Positions 1 to 7,093 of a stretch of DNA of 9,506 bases are shown here, one piece after another; within the stretch, counting starts at the first letter, position 1, and every line of letters begins with the position of its first letter. The DNA is from Luminiphilus sp. Its GTDB lineage: Bacteria > Pseudomonadota > Gammaproteobacteria > Pseudomonadales > Halieaceae. The stretch covers positions 1 through 9,506 of the forward strand of contig JAHEJH010000200.1 of NCBI GenBank assembly GCA_024638905.1. Reading direction: 5' to 3'. The notes beneath the pieces are model-generated. The model was given only the letters and a program-made list of their open reading frames with translations, had not been told where the DNA came from and made no database searches. The position numbers and the translations under genes were made by a program.

Positions 1-320
1 GGGATCAGCTCGACAAAGGGCCGCGAGAATACGAACGCGGGCGAAGGGTTGTGCCCGGTTACTTTATGCTGTCCGAGGATGCTGACCGCGGTGTGTTTGT
101 CGTGAGTGACGGCCTGGCGACTGCATCCATTTTTGTAGAGCCGTTGCCCCGGGGTGCGCCGGTTGGCGAAGGTGCAGTCATTGAGGGTGCAACGCTAACC
201 TATACCCGCGGTGTCAGATCATCGGCAGGCGGCTTATTGATCAGCGTGCTTGGAGAAGTCCCGATGGTGACGGCGCGCCTGCTCGCCGATGCTGTCCGGC
301 CGCCCAGAGAACAATCCTGA
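1..320 (+). CDS. rseB: RseB/MucB, sigma-E regulatory periplasmic protein (C-terminal part, 5' truncated)
   Basis: The reading frame is open from the window edge (first full codon at position 3) to TGA at 318-320, giving the last 105 residues. RseB/MucB is a periplasmic protein that binds the anti-sigma factor RseA/MucA, shields it from the site-1 protease and senses mislocalised lipopolysaccharide or lipoprotein. What is visible fits its C-terminal domain: a VVPGYF stretch like the family's W-L-P-x-G-F, then SDGLATASIFVEPL, which closely matches the family's YSDGLA-x-x-S-V-F-[IV]-E segment, and a terminal GEVPMVTARLLADAV helix. Identity is reinforced by rseC, which begins inside its stop codon, and by mucD after that. 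The internal GTG at 51 is not the real start, because homologous sequence continues upstream of it. The signal peptide and N-terminal domain lie outside the window. Confidence 0.88.
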   Translation, partial: DQLDKGPREYERGRRVVPGYFMLSEDADRGVFVVSDGLATASIFVEPLPRGAPVGEGAVIEGATLTYTRGVRSSAGGLLISVLGEVPMVTARLLADAVRPPREQS

Positions 321-802
321 TGGGCTGGTTGAGCGAAGCCGGCAGAGTGGTCGCGGTCGAGCCTGATGCTGTCTGGATTGAGGCGGACCGCAGCGCAGCT
401 TGTGGAAAATGCGCTGCTCGCGCCGGGTGTGGGCAGGGCGCTTTGTCGACCTTACTGCAGAGTGGCAAGGGTCGTGTCAGGGCGATTTCTGGCGAGACGT
501 TGACAGCAGCGCAGTGCGCAGTCGGTGACGAGGTGGTGATAGCGGTGCCCGAAGCCACACTGCTGGGCGGTACCTTATTGATCTACGGCTTCCCTCTGGT
601 GACCGGCGCCATCTTCTCTATGCTGGCGTCGCCGTGGGGCGATCTTTGGTCCGCCAGTGCCTTTGCGATTGGACTGTTAGCCGGCTTTGCTATCCTTCGG
701 TTTATCACTGTGCGGTCGGGGGGTGTGTTGCCCGGGCTTTCTGAGCCTCGTCTGACCAGCAAGCAGGTCAACCAGTTTGAGGATGTGCTCGTAAAGAGTT
801 GA
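320..802 (+). CDS. rseC: RseC/MucC, inner-membrane sigma-E/SoxR regulatory protein
   Basis: This is a 160-residue protein of the RseC/MucC family. These inner-membrane proteins are encoded with the sigma-E regulators; related proteins take part in reducing SoxR, and MucC modestly modulates the sigma-E response. The N-terminus carries the family cysteine cluster C-x2-C-x5-C at C28, C31 and C37 (core CGKCAARAGCG), a possible metal or redox site. Two hydrophobic helices follow, at about residues 84-104 and 111-128, and then a short polar tail. This layout and the usual family length of about 150-160 residues match. E. coli RseC has one more cysteine about six residues before the cluster, where this protein has alanine (EADRSAAC). 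The ATG overlaps the rseB stop by one base (TGATG), so translation is probably coupled. The next gene, mucD, starts 34 bases downstream. Confidence 0.9.
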   Translation: MGWLSEAGRVVAVEPDAVWIEADRSAACGKCAARAGCGQGALSTLLQSGKGRVRAISGETLTAAQCAVGDEVVIAVPEATLLGGTLLIYGFPLVTGAIFSMLASPWGDLWSASAFAIGLLAGFAILRFITVRSGGVLPGLSEPRLTSKQVNQFEDVLVKS

Positions 803-825
803 TCCCGATTTCTTGGATTTCATAT

Positions 826-829
826 GGAG
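826..829 (+). promoter_or_regulatory. Ribosome binding site that fixes the mucD start at 837
   Basis: GGAG lies seven bases before the ATG at 837, an ideal spacing. The same frame stays open upstream to a TTG at 813, but that codon has no purine-rich site before it. Starting there would also put eight extra, partly charged residues in front of an otherwise standard signal peptide. The ATG at 837 is therefore preferred. Confidence 0.75.
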
Positions 830-836
830 TAAGGCG

Positions 837-2228
837 ATGATATTTCGCGCTCTTTTGTGCATGCTCGCACTGTCTTTCGCGGCCCAGAAAAGCTTAGCGG
901 AGCTGCCCGATTTCACCGAAATTGTGGACTCTGCGGCGCCGGCCGTTGTGAAGATATTGGTTGAATACGAATCGGAAAACTCCCGCTATCAGGAGCAGAT
1001 GGAGGAGTTGCCCGAGTCGCTGAGACGCTTCTTCGATTTCCGTGGTCGACCTCCGGTTCCCAGGGATCGCGCTGGCATGGGTTCCGGCTTCATTCTCTCG
1101 AGCGACGGCTACATCGTCACGAATAATCATGTCGTTGAGAGTGCCCGTCAGGTCATTGTCAGGCTGCCTGATCGGCAGGAGTTTGATGCCGAGGTGATAG
1201 GAACGGATCCTCGGTCTGATTTAGCGGTGCTTAAGATCGATGCCAAGCGGCTACCCACTCTCGAATTGGCAAGTGAGGATGATATTAAAGTCGGGCAGTG
1301 GGTGCTGGCGATCGGCTCGCCCTTTGGTCTCGATTTTTCTGTCACCGCGGGGATCGTCAGCGCGCTGGGTCGAAGTCTGCCGACAGAAACGGGCGACAAT
1401 TACGTGCCTTTTATTCAGACCGATGTAGCGATTAATCCCGGCAATTCGGGCGGGCCGCTTTTCAATCTAGACGGTGAGGTGATCGGCGTAAATTCTCAGA
1501 TCTTCACGCGCTCAGGGGGTTCCATTGGCCTGTCTTTCGCGATCCCGGTTTCCGTCGTCAGGAATGTGGTGTCCCAGATACAGGAAAACGGCGTCGTTGA
1601 GCGCGGCTGGCTGGGAGTCAGTATTCAGGATGTTGATCGCAATTTGGCTGAGTCTTTCGGATTGGATAGGCCTCGAGGCGCGTTGATTGCGCAAGTTGGT
1701 CGCGACTCCCCAGCGGAGCGGGCTGGACTACAGTCAGGCGATGTCATTGTCGCTTTCAATGACGAGCCCATCGAAACTTCGGCGGATTTGCCCCACATTG
1801 TCGGCCTGGTCGCCCCGGGCAGTCGCGTTGAGGCGCTGTTGGTTCGCGATGGCGACGAACAAAGGGTCACTGTGGAGGTGGGCGCTTTGGCATCTGACCA
1901 GGTAGCGCGCGTTGATGCGGGGGTTTCTGTTGACGGGAGGCTCCAGTTATTGGGTATGCGCGTCGCTGAGGCAGAGGCGGAAACGCTGGTAGATCTCGGT
2001 TTGTCGGGCGGTGTGGTGATTGAGGCGGTAGAACCGGATTCTCCTGCTGCCGAGGCCGGTGTCAGAGACGGCGATATACTGACCCGCCTGGGCAGTCGCC
2101 CGATCAGCCGTGTTTCAGACGTGACTGCCGCCGCAGATGATTTGGCTCCCGGTAGTTCTGTTCCAGCGCGCCTGATTCGCGGCCAGAGCCCCTTATTTAT
2201 CGGTATACGCATCCCGGATGGCGACTAA
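837..2228 (+). CDS. mucD: MucD/DegP-family periplasmic serine protease
   Basis: This is a 463-residue S1C (HtrA/DegP) protease that degrades misfolded envelope proteins. In Pseudomonas, MucD limits activation of the sigma-E-type factor AlgU. Residues 1-21 form a signal peptide (MIFRALLCMLALSFAAQKSLA) with a likely cut after SLA, so the protein should be periplasmic. The catalytic triad is complete: H98 in TNNHVVES, D128 in DPRSDLAVLKID and S204 in GNSGGPLFN. Two PDZ domains follow, at about 256-347 (starting RGWLGVSIQDV) and 368-460 (LLGMRVAEAE onward, with SPAAEAGVRDGDI). One protease plus two PDZ domains and about 460-475 residues is the MucD/DegP pattern; DegS-like proteins have one PDZ. 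It follows rseC closely and is probably part of the rpoE-rse operon. A strong terminator begins about 45 bases after its stop. degP would be an alternative name, but the operon position favours mucD. Confidence 0.93.
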   Translation: MIFRALLCMLALSFAAQKSLAELPDFTEIVDSAAPAVVKILVEYESENSRYQEQMEELPESLRRFFDFRGRPPVPRDRAGMGSGFILSSDGYIVTNNHVVESARQVIVRLPDRQEFDAEVIGTDPRSDLAVLKIDAKRLPTLELASEDDIKVGQWVLAIGSPFGLDFSVTAGIVSALGRSLPTETGDNYVPFIQTDVAINPGNSGGPLFNLDGEVIGVNSQIFTRSGGSIGLSFAIPVSVVRNVVSQIQENGVVERGWLGVSIQDVDRNLAESFGLDRPRGALIAQVGRDSPAERAGLQSGDVIVAFNDEPIETSADLPHIVGLVAPGSRVEALLVRDGDEQRVTVEVGALASDQVARVDAGVSVDGRLQLLGMRVAEAEAETLVDLGLSGGVVIEAVEPDSPAAEAGVRDGDILTRLGSRPISRVSDVTAAADDLAPGSSVPARLIRGQSPLFIGIRIPDGD

Positions 2229-2254
2229 AGATCCCGCCCCCAGCGTGCTAAAAT
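2226..2254 (+). promoter_or_regulatory. Candidate extended -10 promoter for lepA
   Basis: TGCTAAAAT at 2246-2254 matches the extended -10 consensus TGnTATAAT in eight of nine positions, counting the n as free. The hexamer 17 bases upstream (2226-2231, TAAAGA, overlapping the mucD stop) is a poor -35, as is common for extended -10 promoters. Transcription would start near 2261, only about 14 bases before the terminator hairpin at 2275. That makes it either a leader-regulated lepA promoter or a chance match. I know of no experimental support. Confidence 0.3.
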
Positions 2255-2274
2255 AGCGGCACTTCCAACTCTGC

Positions 2275-2307
2275 AACGCTCGCCGGTTAGGTGGGCGTTA
2301 TTTTTTT
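2275..2307 (+). terminator. Rho-independent terminator between mucD and lepA
   Basis: The left arm AACGCTCGCC (2275-2284) pairs along its whole length with GGTGGGCGTT (2290-2299). That gives ten pairs, two of them wobble, around a five-base loop GGTTA. One A and then seven T (2301-2307) follow. This is a textbook intrinsic terminator on the plus strand and should end transcripts from the rse-mucD unit. Oddly, the lepA ribosome binding site starts at the very next base (2308). Confidence 0.78.
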
Positions 2308-2321
2308 GAGGCACTGAATCG

Positions 2322-4118
2322 GTGGCTGAGCTCAGTCATATTCGAAACTTTTCGATCATTGCGCACATTGATCACGGCAAATCGACTCTGGCCGATCGCT
2401 TTATTCAACATTGCGGCGGTTTATCGGAGAGAGAGATGGCCGATCAGGTGCTCGATTCGATGGATCTTGAGCGCGAGCGCGGCATTACCATCAAGGCACA
2501 GAGCGTGACGCTCGATTATCAAGCGCGAAATGGTGAGACGTACCAGCTGAATTTTATTGATACTCCTGGGCACGTGGACTTTTCTTACGAGGTAAGTAGG
2601 TCCCTCGCTGCCTGCGAAGGTGCACTGTTGGTGGTCGATGCAGGGCAGGGTGTCGAAGCGCAGTCAGTCGCCAACTGTTACACCGCGATCGAACAAGGTC
2701 TTGAGGTGCTGCCCGTCCTTAATAAGATGGATCTTCCGCAGGCCGACCCTGAGCGCGTACAGCAAGAAATCGAGGAGATCATTGGCATAGATGCCTCAGA
2801 GGCAGTGCCTGCCAGTGCCAAGACCGGCATGGGTATCGAGGATGTTCTGGATTACCTGATCGAGAAAGTGCCTGCCCCTGATGGAGATCGGGATGCCCCA
2901 TTGCAGGCGCTCATCATCGACTCCTGGTTTGATAATTATTTGGGTGTTGTCTCATTGGTGAGAGTGAAACAAGGGCAGCTCAGCAAGCGGGACAAATTTG
3001 TTGTTAGCTCAACCGGCAAGCAGCATCAAGCAGATTTGATTGGTGTGTTCACCCCAAGAAGGACGGAAACCGGATGCCTGATGGCGGGCGAGGTGGGCTT
3101 TGTGGTCGCAGGCATCAAAGACATCAAGGGCGCGCCGGTAGGCGACACCCTGATTTCTGCTTCGCAGCAAGATACGCCGGCGCTACCTGGCTTTCAGAGC
3201 GTGAAGCCTCAGGTTTATGCCGGCATCTTTACGGTGAACTCCGATGACTACGAGGATTTCCGTGACGCCTTGGGAAAGCTGACGCTGAACGACGCGTCGT
3301 TGTTTTACGAGCCTGAGACATCCGATGCGCTGGGCTTCGGCTTTCGCTGTGGCTTCCTCGGGATGTTGCACATGGAGATCATTCAGGAGCGGCTGGAGAG
3401 GGAGTACAACCTCGATCTCATCACGACGGCTCCCACCGTCATCTACGAGATTGTCAAAAAGAGCCAGGACACGATTTACGTTGACAACCCCTCCAAATTG
3501 CCGGATGTGGCGGACATTGAGATTATGCGCGAGCCCATTGCGCGCTGCACGATCCTGACGCCCCAGGAATATTTGGGCGCCGCTATCACGCTCTGTGTAG
3601 AAAAGCGGGGCGTGCAGGTAGATTTGCAGTTTCTCGGCCAACAGGTGCAGGTGATTTACGACATTCCCATGGCGGAGGTCGTGCTCGATTTCTTCGATCG
3701 GTTGAAGTCGGTTAGTCGGGGTTACGCGTCCCTTGACTATGGTTTTGAACGATTTGAGGCGGCGCCTCTGTCCCGACTCGATGTGTTGATCAATGGAGAC
3801 CGTGTCGATGCATTGGCCATTATTGTGCATCGAGACCACGTGCAGTCGCGCGGGCGAGTGTTGACGGAAAAAATGAAGGAGCTCATCCCACGGCAAATGT
3901 TTGATGTGGCGATTCAGGCGGCTGTTGGCGGCAAGATTGTTGCCAGACAGACGGTGAAGGCGCTGAGAAAAAATGTGACGGCCAAGTGCTACGGCGGGGA
4001 CGTGACGCGGAAAAAGAAGTTGCTGGAAAAACAGAAAGCCGGCAAGAAGCGCATGAAGCAGGTGGGCAATGTTGAAATACCTCAGTCGGCATTTTTGGCG
4101 GTATTGCAGGTTGATTGA
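2322..4118 (+). CDS. lepA: LepA / elongation factor 4, ribosome-associated GTPase
   Basis: This is a 598-residue translational GTPase, full length for the family (about 598-600). LepA/EF4 binds the ribosome; back-translocation, and roles in initiation and 30S biogenesis, have been proposed. All GTPase motifs are present: G1 AHIDHGKST (14-22), G2 in RERGITIK (51-58), G3 DTPGH (80-84), G4 NKMD (134-137) and G5 SAKTG (165-169). Then come the beta-barrel domain II, domain III with CGFLGMLHMEIIQERLERE, an EF-G-like domain V, and the LepA-specific C-terminal domain rich in lysine and arginine. The start is GTG at 2322, ten bases after GAGG at 2308-2311; the standard N-terminus AELSHIRNFSIIAHIDHGK confirms it. 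EF-G is excluded because domain IV is absent and the LepA C-terminal domain is present. lepB follows after 106 bases. Confidence 0.97.
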   Translation: MAELSHIRNFSIIAHIDHGKSTLADRFIQHCGGLSEREMADQVLDSMDLERERGITIKAQSVTLDYQARNGETYQLNFIDTPGHVDFSYEVSRSLAACEGALLVVDAGQGVEAQSVANCYTAIEQGLEVLPVLNKMDLPQADPERVQQEIEEIIGIDASEAVPASAKTGMGIEDVLDYLIEKVPAPDGDRDAPLQALIIDSWFDNYLGVVSLVRVKQGQLSKRDKFVVSSTGKQHQADLIGVFTPRRTETGCLMAGEVGFVVAGIKDIKGAPVGDTLISASQQDTPALPGFQSVKPQVYAGIFTVNSDDYEDFRDALGKLTLNDASLFYEPETSDALGFGFRCGFLGMLHMEIIQERLEREYNLDLITTAPTVIYEIVKKSQDTIYVDNPSKLPDVADIEIMREPIARCTILTPQEYLGAAITLCVEKRGVQVDLQFLGQQVQVIYDIPMAEVVLDFFDRLKSVSRGYASLDYGFERFEAAPLSRLDVLINGDRVDALAIIVHRDHVQSRGRVLTEKMKELIPRQMFDVAIQAAVGGKIVARQTVKALRKNVTAKCYGGDVTRKKKLLEKQKAGKKRMKQVGNVEIPQSAFLAVLQVD

Positions 4119-4187
4119 TGAAGGCGCGACGCCCCGGGCGGTGTATGATTTCTGAGCTTGAGGGAATAGGTGGTGTTGGTCACTCTG

Positions 4188-4201
4188 AGTGGCATGCCAC
4201 T
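4188..4201. repeat. 14-bp perfect palindrome upstream of lepB
   Basis: AGTGGCATGCCACT is its own reverse complement over 14 bases, centred on GCATGC, and ends 23 bases before the lepB ATG. With no loop it is a poor RNA hairpin but has the shape of a site for a dimeric DNA-binding protein. I cannot assign a regulator. It lies in the 106-base lepA-lepB gap, which otherwise shows no terminator and no convincing promoter. Confidence 0.45.
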
Positions 4202-4224
4202 GCGTGTAGAGATTAATACGGCTT

Positions 4225-5067
4225 ATGAATATCGATTTTCCGCTGATTCTGGTGATCGTTGTACTGGGTAGTGGCGCCATCTGGCTACTCGACAGCCTGC
4301 TGCTTGCCCGGGGTCGTGCGACTCGGCGTCTTCAGTTGGCTGAGCAGTTCCCCGGATATGATCAAGCCGGATCAAAGGCGTCGCAAGCGTTTGCCGAGGC
4401 CTGCGACAGGGAGGCTAGTGAGCCGGCAGTGGTGGAGTACGCCCGCTCATTTTTTCCTGTATTGGCGGTTGTGTTGGTGTTGCGTTCTTTTTTGTACGAG
4501 CCCTTTCAGATCCCCTCGTCGTCAATGGTGCCCACCCTCGAGGTGGGCGATTACATTCTGGTGAACAAGTTTTCATATGGCCTTCGGTTGCCAGTGACGC
4601 GCACCAAGATTCTCGACGTCGGTGAGCCGGAGCGAGGCGATGTCATGGTGTTTTTCCCGCCTCATCAAAATGACACCTACTACATCAAACGGGTCATCGG
4701 CATTCCGGGTGACCGCGTCGCTTATCGGAATAAGCAATTGTTAGTGAACGGGGAGCCCGTGCCGCAGGAGTGGTTGGCCGAGTTTCCGAATGGCCGATAT
4801 ACAGTAAAAATGGGCCGCGAAGCCTTGCCCGGGACCGATGGCCATCTAATGCAGGTCGATAATCGCCGGGGACCGCGTAACTTTTCCGTTGTCGTGCAGC
4901 CCGGACACTATTTTATGATGGGAGACAATCGCGACAACAGCAGCGACAGTCGCGTGTGGGGCCAGGTCCCGGAGCGAGATATCGTCGGTAAAGCGGTGGC
5001 GATCTGGATGCATTGGGAAGAGTTTCTCAGCGTGCCCTCTTTTGGGCGTGCGGGAGCTATTGACTGA
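4225..5067 (+). CDS. lepB: LepB, type I signal peptidase
   Basis: This is a 280-residue inner-membrane protease that removes signal peptides from proteins exported by the Sec and Tat routes, including MucD and RseB of this window. Transmembrane helices lie at about 5-27 and 75-92, with a cytoplasmic loop between. The catalytic domain faces the periplasm. The Ser-Lys dyad is visible: S100 in IPSSSMVPTL and K155 in YYIKRVIGIPGD. The conserved box GDNRDNSSDSR lies at 233-243. Length is close to Pseudomonas LepB and shorter than E. coli LepB (324). The ATG at 4225 gives an N-terminus that aligns with known LepB (FPLILVIVVLG against E. coli FALILVIATL). The ribosome binding site is weak: only AGAG at 4208-4211, about 13 bases away. 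The lepA-lepB order is the classical lep operon. Confidence 0.97.
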   Translation: MNIDFPLILVIVVLGSGAIWLLDSLLLARGRATRRLQLAEQFPGYDQAGSKASQAFAEACDREASEPAVVEYARSFFPVLAVVLVLRSFLYEPFQIPSSSMVPTLEVGDYILVNKFSYGLRLPVTRTKILDVGEPERGDVMVFFPPHQNDTYYIKRVIGIPGDRVAYRNKQLLVNGEPVPQEWLAEFPNGRYTVKMGREALPGTDGHLMQVDNRRGPRNFSVVVQPGHYFMMGDNRDNSSDSRVWGQVPERDIVGKAVAIWMHWEEFLSVPSFGRAGAID

Positions 5068-5073
5068 CCAGCC

Positions 5074-5079
5074 AGGAGG
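5074..5079 (+). promoter_or_regulatory. Strong ribosome binding site for the DUF4845 gene
   Basis: A full AGGAGG lies seven bases before the ATG at 5087. It is the only complete consensus site I noticed in the window and supports real translation of the small gene downstream. The downstream coupled genes rnc, era and recO may also depend on ribosomes loaded here. Confidence 0.75.
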
Positions 5080-5086
5080 GTAGGTC

Positions 5087-5503
5087 ATGAACAGACATCA
5101 ATTTCAAGCAATACAGCCCATTAGACGTGCCAGTATTCGGGGCTTTAATGTGTGGGCGGTGGCGATCAATTTATTCTTGCTTGGTGCGCTGCTGGTGACG
5201 GCGCTCCGTGTCGCGCCCAGTTACATGGAGTATCTGACGGTTAAGGATCTGATCATGCGCGCCGCCGATGAATATGATCCCCGCACCGAGACGGTCACTG
5301 ATCTGAGAGTCCGGTTGGCGAAGCTCCTGAACACCAACCAAATTTACGACACCAGTGTTGATGATATTGAGGTTTATCGAGAGCGGGGTGCCATTGTGAT
5401 CGACGCGAACTACGAGAAGCGGTTCCCGCTTTTCTGGATACTGGATGGTGTCATGAAGTTCGAGGATCTGATTGTCGAGACGGCGCCAACGGGCCGGACT
5501 TGA
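5087..5503 (+). CDS. DUF4845 family single-pass membrane protein, function unknown
   Basis: This is a 138-residue protein of the kind regularly found between lepB and rnc in gamma- and betaproteobacteria and annotated as DUF4845. Visible features are a basic N-terminus (residues 1-19 with four arginines), one transmembrane helix at about 21-41 (NVWAVAINLFLLGALLVTAL), and a soluble domain of about 95 residues that should lie in the periplasm by the positive-inside rule. That domain has the family-like stretches RVAPSYMEY, LRVRLAKLLNTNQI and IVIDANYEKRFPLFW, and resembles pilin-like or small membrane-anchored folds only in outline. No catalytic motif is seen. It starts 19 bases after lepB with a strong ribosome binding site, and its stop overlaps the rnc start. 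Its position suggests a role linked to LepB or the membrane, but this is inference only. Confidence 0.82.
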   Translation: MNRHQFQAIQPIRRASIRGFNVWAVAINLFLLGALLVTALRVAPSYMEYLTVKDLIMRAADEYDPRTETVTDLRVRLAKLLNTNQIYDTSVDDIEVYRERGAIVIDANYEKRFPLFWILDGVMKFEDLIVETAPTGRT

Positions 5504-6195
5504 GCGAGCCTAGCAAACCTCAACTTGACGCGCTGCAGGGCAGGCTGTGTTATCAGTTTTCTGATCTGGCGCTATTGAAGCGGGCGCTGACACACCGCAG
5601 CGCTGGCAAGCACCACAATGAGCGGCTGGAATTTCTCGGTGATGCCATTATTGGCTTGGCGGCGGCGGCTGCGTTTTATGATCTATTTCCCGACGCTGAC
5701 GAGGGCGTGCTGAGTCGCCTGCGTGCTCTGGTGGTGAGTGGGCACTCTCTGGCGGCAATCGCCAAGGACATGGATCTGTCTTCTTGCCTGATTCTTGGAG
5801 AGAGTGAGCGCAAGAGCGGTGGTCGGCACCGGGACTCGATACTGGCCGACACCCTAGAGGCGTTGGTCGGTGCGGTTGCGCTGGATTCGGGTCCCGAGAA
5901 AGCACTGGAGGTGGCGGCTGGTTGGCTTCGATCAGCGGTAGAGTCGGCGTCGCCCAATGACACCATTGACGCGAAGACGCAGTTGCAGGAGTGGTGTCAG
6001 GCTCGTGGAGAGGCGTTACCGGAATACACGGTGGTGGAGGTCTCCGGGAGTGATCATCAGCAGTCTTTTCGTGTCTGTTGTCGCTTACCGAGTCGACAGT
6101 GTGAGACCGAGGCAGCCGGTACAAGCCGACGCCGGGCAGAAAAGTCCGCTGCCGCGGAAATGCTGAGTCAAGTATCTGGGCAGGCGAATGGCTGA
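5500..6195 (+). CDS. rnc: Ribonuclease III
   Basis: This is a 231-residue double-strand-specific endoribonuclease that processes rRNA precursors and many mRNAs. The catalytic domain carries the signature HNERLEFLGDA (39-49). The metal-binding and active-site residues expected from E. coli are present: E41, D48, E68, D117 and E120. The double-stranded-RNA-binding domain covers about 157-226, with the C-terminal TSRRRAEKSAAAEML helix. Length is normal (E. coli 226). The start is TTG at 5500, overlapping the previous stop as TTGA. There is no nearby in-frame ATG and no ribosome binding site, but the N-terminus (LDALQGRLCYQFSDLALLKRALTHRS) aligns well with known enzymes. Translation is therefore probably coupled to the DUF4845 gene. 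The 3' end overlaps era by eight bases. Confidence 0.96.
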   Translation: MSEPSKPQLDALQGRLCYQFSDLALLKRALTHRSAGKHHNERLEFLGDAIIGLAAAAAFYDLFPDADEGVLSRLRALVVSGHSLAAIAKDMDLSSCLILGESERKSGGRHRDSILADTLEALVGAVALDSGPEKALEVAAGWLRSAVESASPNDTIDAKTQLQEWCQARGEALPEYTVVEVSGSDHQQSFRVCCRLPSRQCETEAAGTSRRRAEKSAAAEMLSQVSGQANG

Positions 6196-7093
6196 GCAGC
6201 ATTGCGCGATGGTGGCTATCGTCGGGCGCCCGAATGTGGGTAAGTCGACGCTGCTGAATCATTTGTTGGGACAAAAGCTCAGCATCACGTCGCGTAAACC
6301 TCAAACTACACGCCATCAGGTACTCGGGGTGACTACGGTTGAGGACATTCAACTTATTTATGTCGATACGCCCGGTATGCACCTAGGTCAGACGAAGGCC
6401 ATTAACCGGGCCATGAATAAGGCGGCTGCATCGGCACTGAACGATGTAGATCTCACTTTATTTTTGTGCGATCGGACCAAGTGGACTGAGGAAGATGATT
6501 TCGTATTGGACCTTGTCGCCCAGCAGAGCACGCCGGTTGCTCTGGTGATTAATAAGGTGGACTTGATGGAACAGAAGAATGAATTGCTACCCTTTACCAA
6601 AGCGCTATCCGAGCGCTGCGGGTTTGAGGCTGTGTTCCCAGTTTCGGCGCTGCGCGCACAAGGATTGAATGAGCTCGCTGCCTTTGTGGCGACGCAGGCA
6701 CCCGCAGGGCCCCACCTTTTTCCCGAGGACCAGATCACTGATCGCAGTCAGCGATTCCTCGCTGCTGAACTGGTTCGAGAGAAGATTGTCAGGCAATTGG
6801 GTGATGAGCTGCCGTATTCCACGGCGGTGGAGATTGAGGCATTCAAGCAAGATGAGAGGGGTATCTTGCACATCCATGCGCTCATTCTGGTCGAGCGAGA
6901 AGGCCAGAAAAAAATTCTGGTTGGAGAGTCGGGAGGCCGATTGAAATCGATTGGGACCTCGGCTAGGCGTGATATGGAGCGCACTTTTGACAGCAAGGTA
7001 ATGCTCAAGCTTTGGGTGAAGGTGAAGTCTGGGTGGTCGGATGATATCCGGGCCCTGAAAACCTTGGGGCTGGATCCACAGGGCGATCAATGA
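6188..7093 (+). CDS. era: Era, GTPase for 16S rRNA maturation and 30S assembly
   Basis: This is a 301-residue Era GTPase, exactly the E. coli length. It binds the 3' end of 16S rRNA and acts as a checkpoint in 30S subunit assembly, near the inner membrane. GTPase motifs are G1 GRPNVGKST (13-21), G3 DTPGMH (60-65), G4 NKVD (122-125) and G5 VSAL (152-155). The switch I region contains SRKPQTTRHQ. The KH RNA-binding domain fills the C-terminal third, with its motif GESGGRLKSIG at 246-256. The ATG lies inside the last codons of rnc (eight-base overlap) and its stop overlaps recO. The conserved rnc-era pair couples rRNA cutting to ribosome assembly. Confidence 0.97.
   Translation: MAEQHCAMVAIVGRPNVGKSTLLNHLLGQKLSITSRKPQTTRHQVLGVTTVEDIQLIYVDTPGMHLGQTKAINRAMNKAAASALNDVDLTLFLCDRTKWTEEDDFVLDLVAQQSTPVALVINKVDLMEQKNELLPFTKALSERCGFEAVFPVSALRAQGLNELAAFVATQAPAGPHLFPEDQITDRSQRFLAAELVREKIVRQLGDELPYSTAVEIEAFKQDERGILHIHALILVEREGQKKILVGESGGRLKSIGTSARRDMERTFDSKVMLKLWVKVKSGWSDDIRALKTLGLDPQGDQ

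Noticed and set aside
813..836. TTG at 813 as an upstream start for mucD
   Set aside because: It has no ribosome binding site and would place a charged extension before a standard signal peptide; ATG 837 has GGAG at ideal spacing.
4129..4140. GC-rich inverted repeat CGCCCCGGGCG after lepA as a terminator
   Set aside because: The arms leave a loop too small to fold and no T run follows.
4111..4160. Possible promoter or sigma-E site before lepB (TATGAT at 4144-4149, TCTGA at 4151-4155)
   Set aside because: No acceptable -35 element lies at the right spacing for either a sigma-70 or a sigma-E type promoter.
3183..4280. A 365-codon open frame on the minus strand, antisense to lepA
   Set aside because: It lies entirely opposite clear lepA and lepB coding sequence, its protein is rich in histidine, arginine and glutamine with no recognisable domain, and such frames arise from the codon bias of the true strand.
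5648..6382. A 244-codon open frame on the minus strand, antisense to rnc and era
   Set aside because: Its product is low-complexity (proline, serine, arginine, histidine rich) with no motif, while the plus strand here encodes two complete and unmistakable enzymes.
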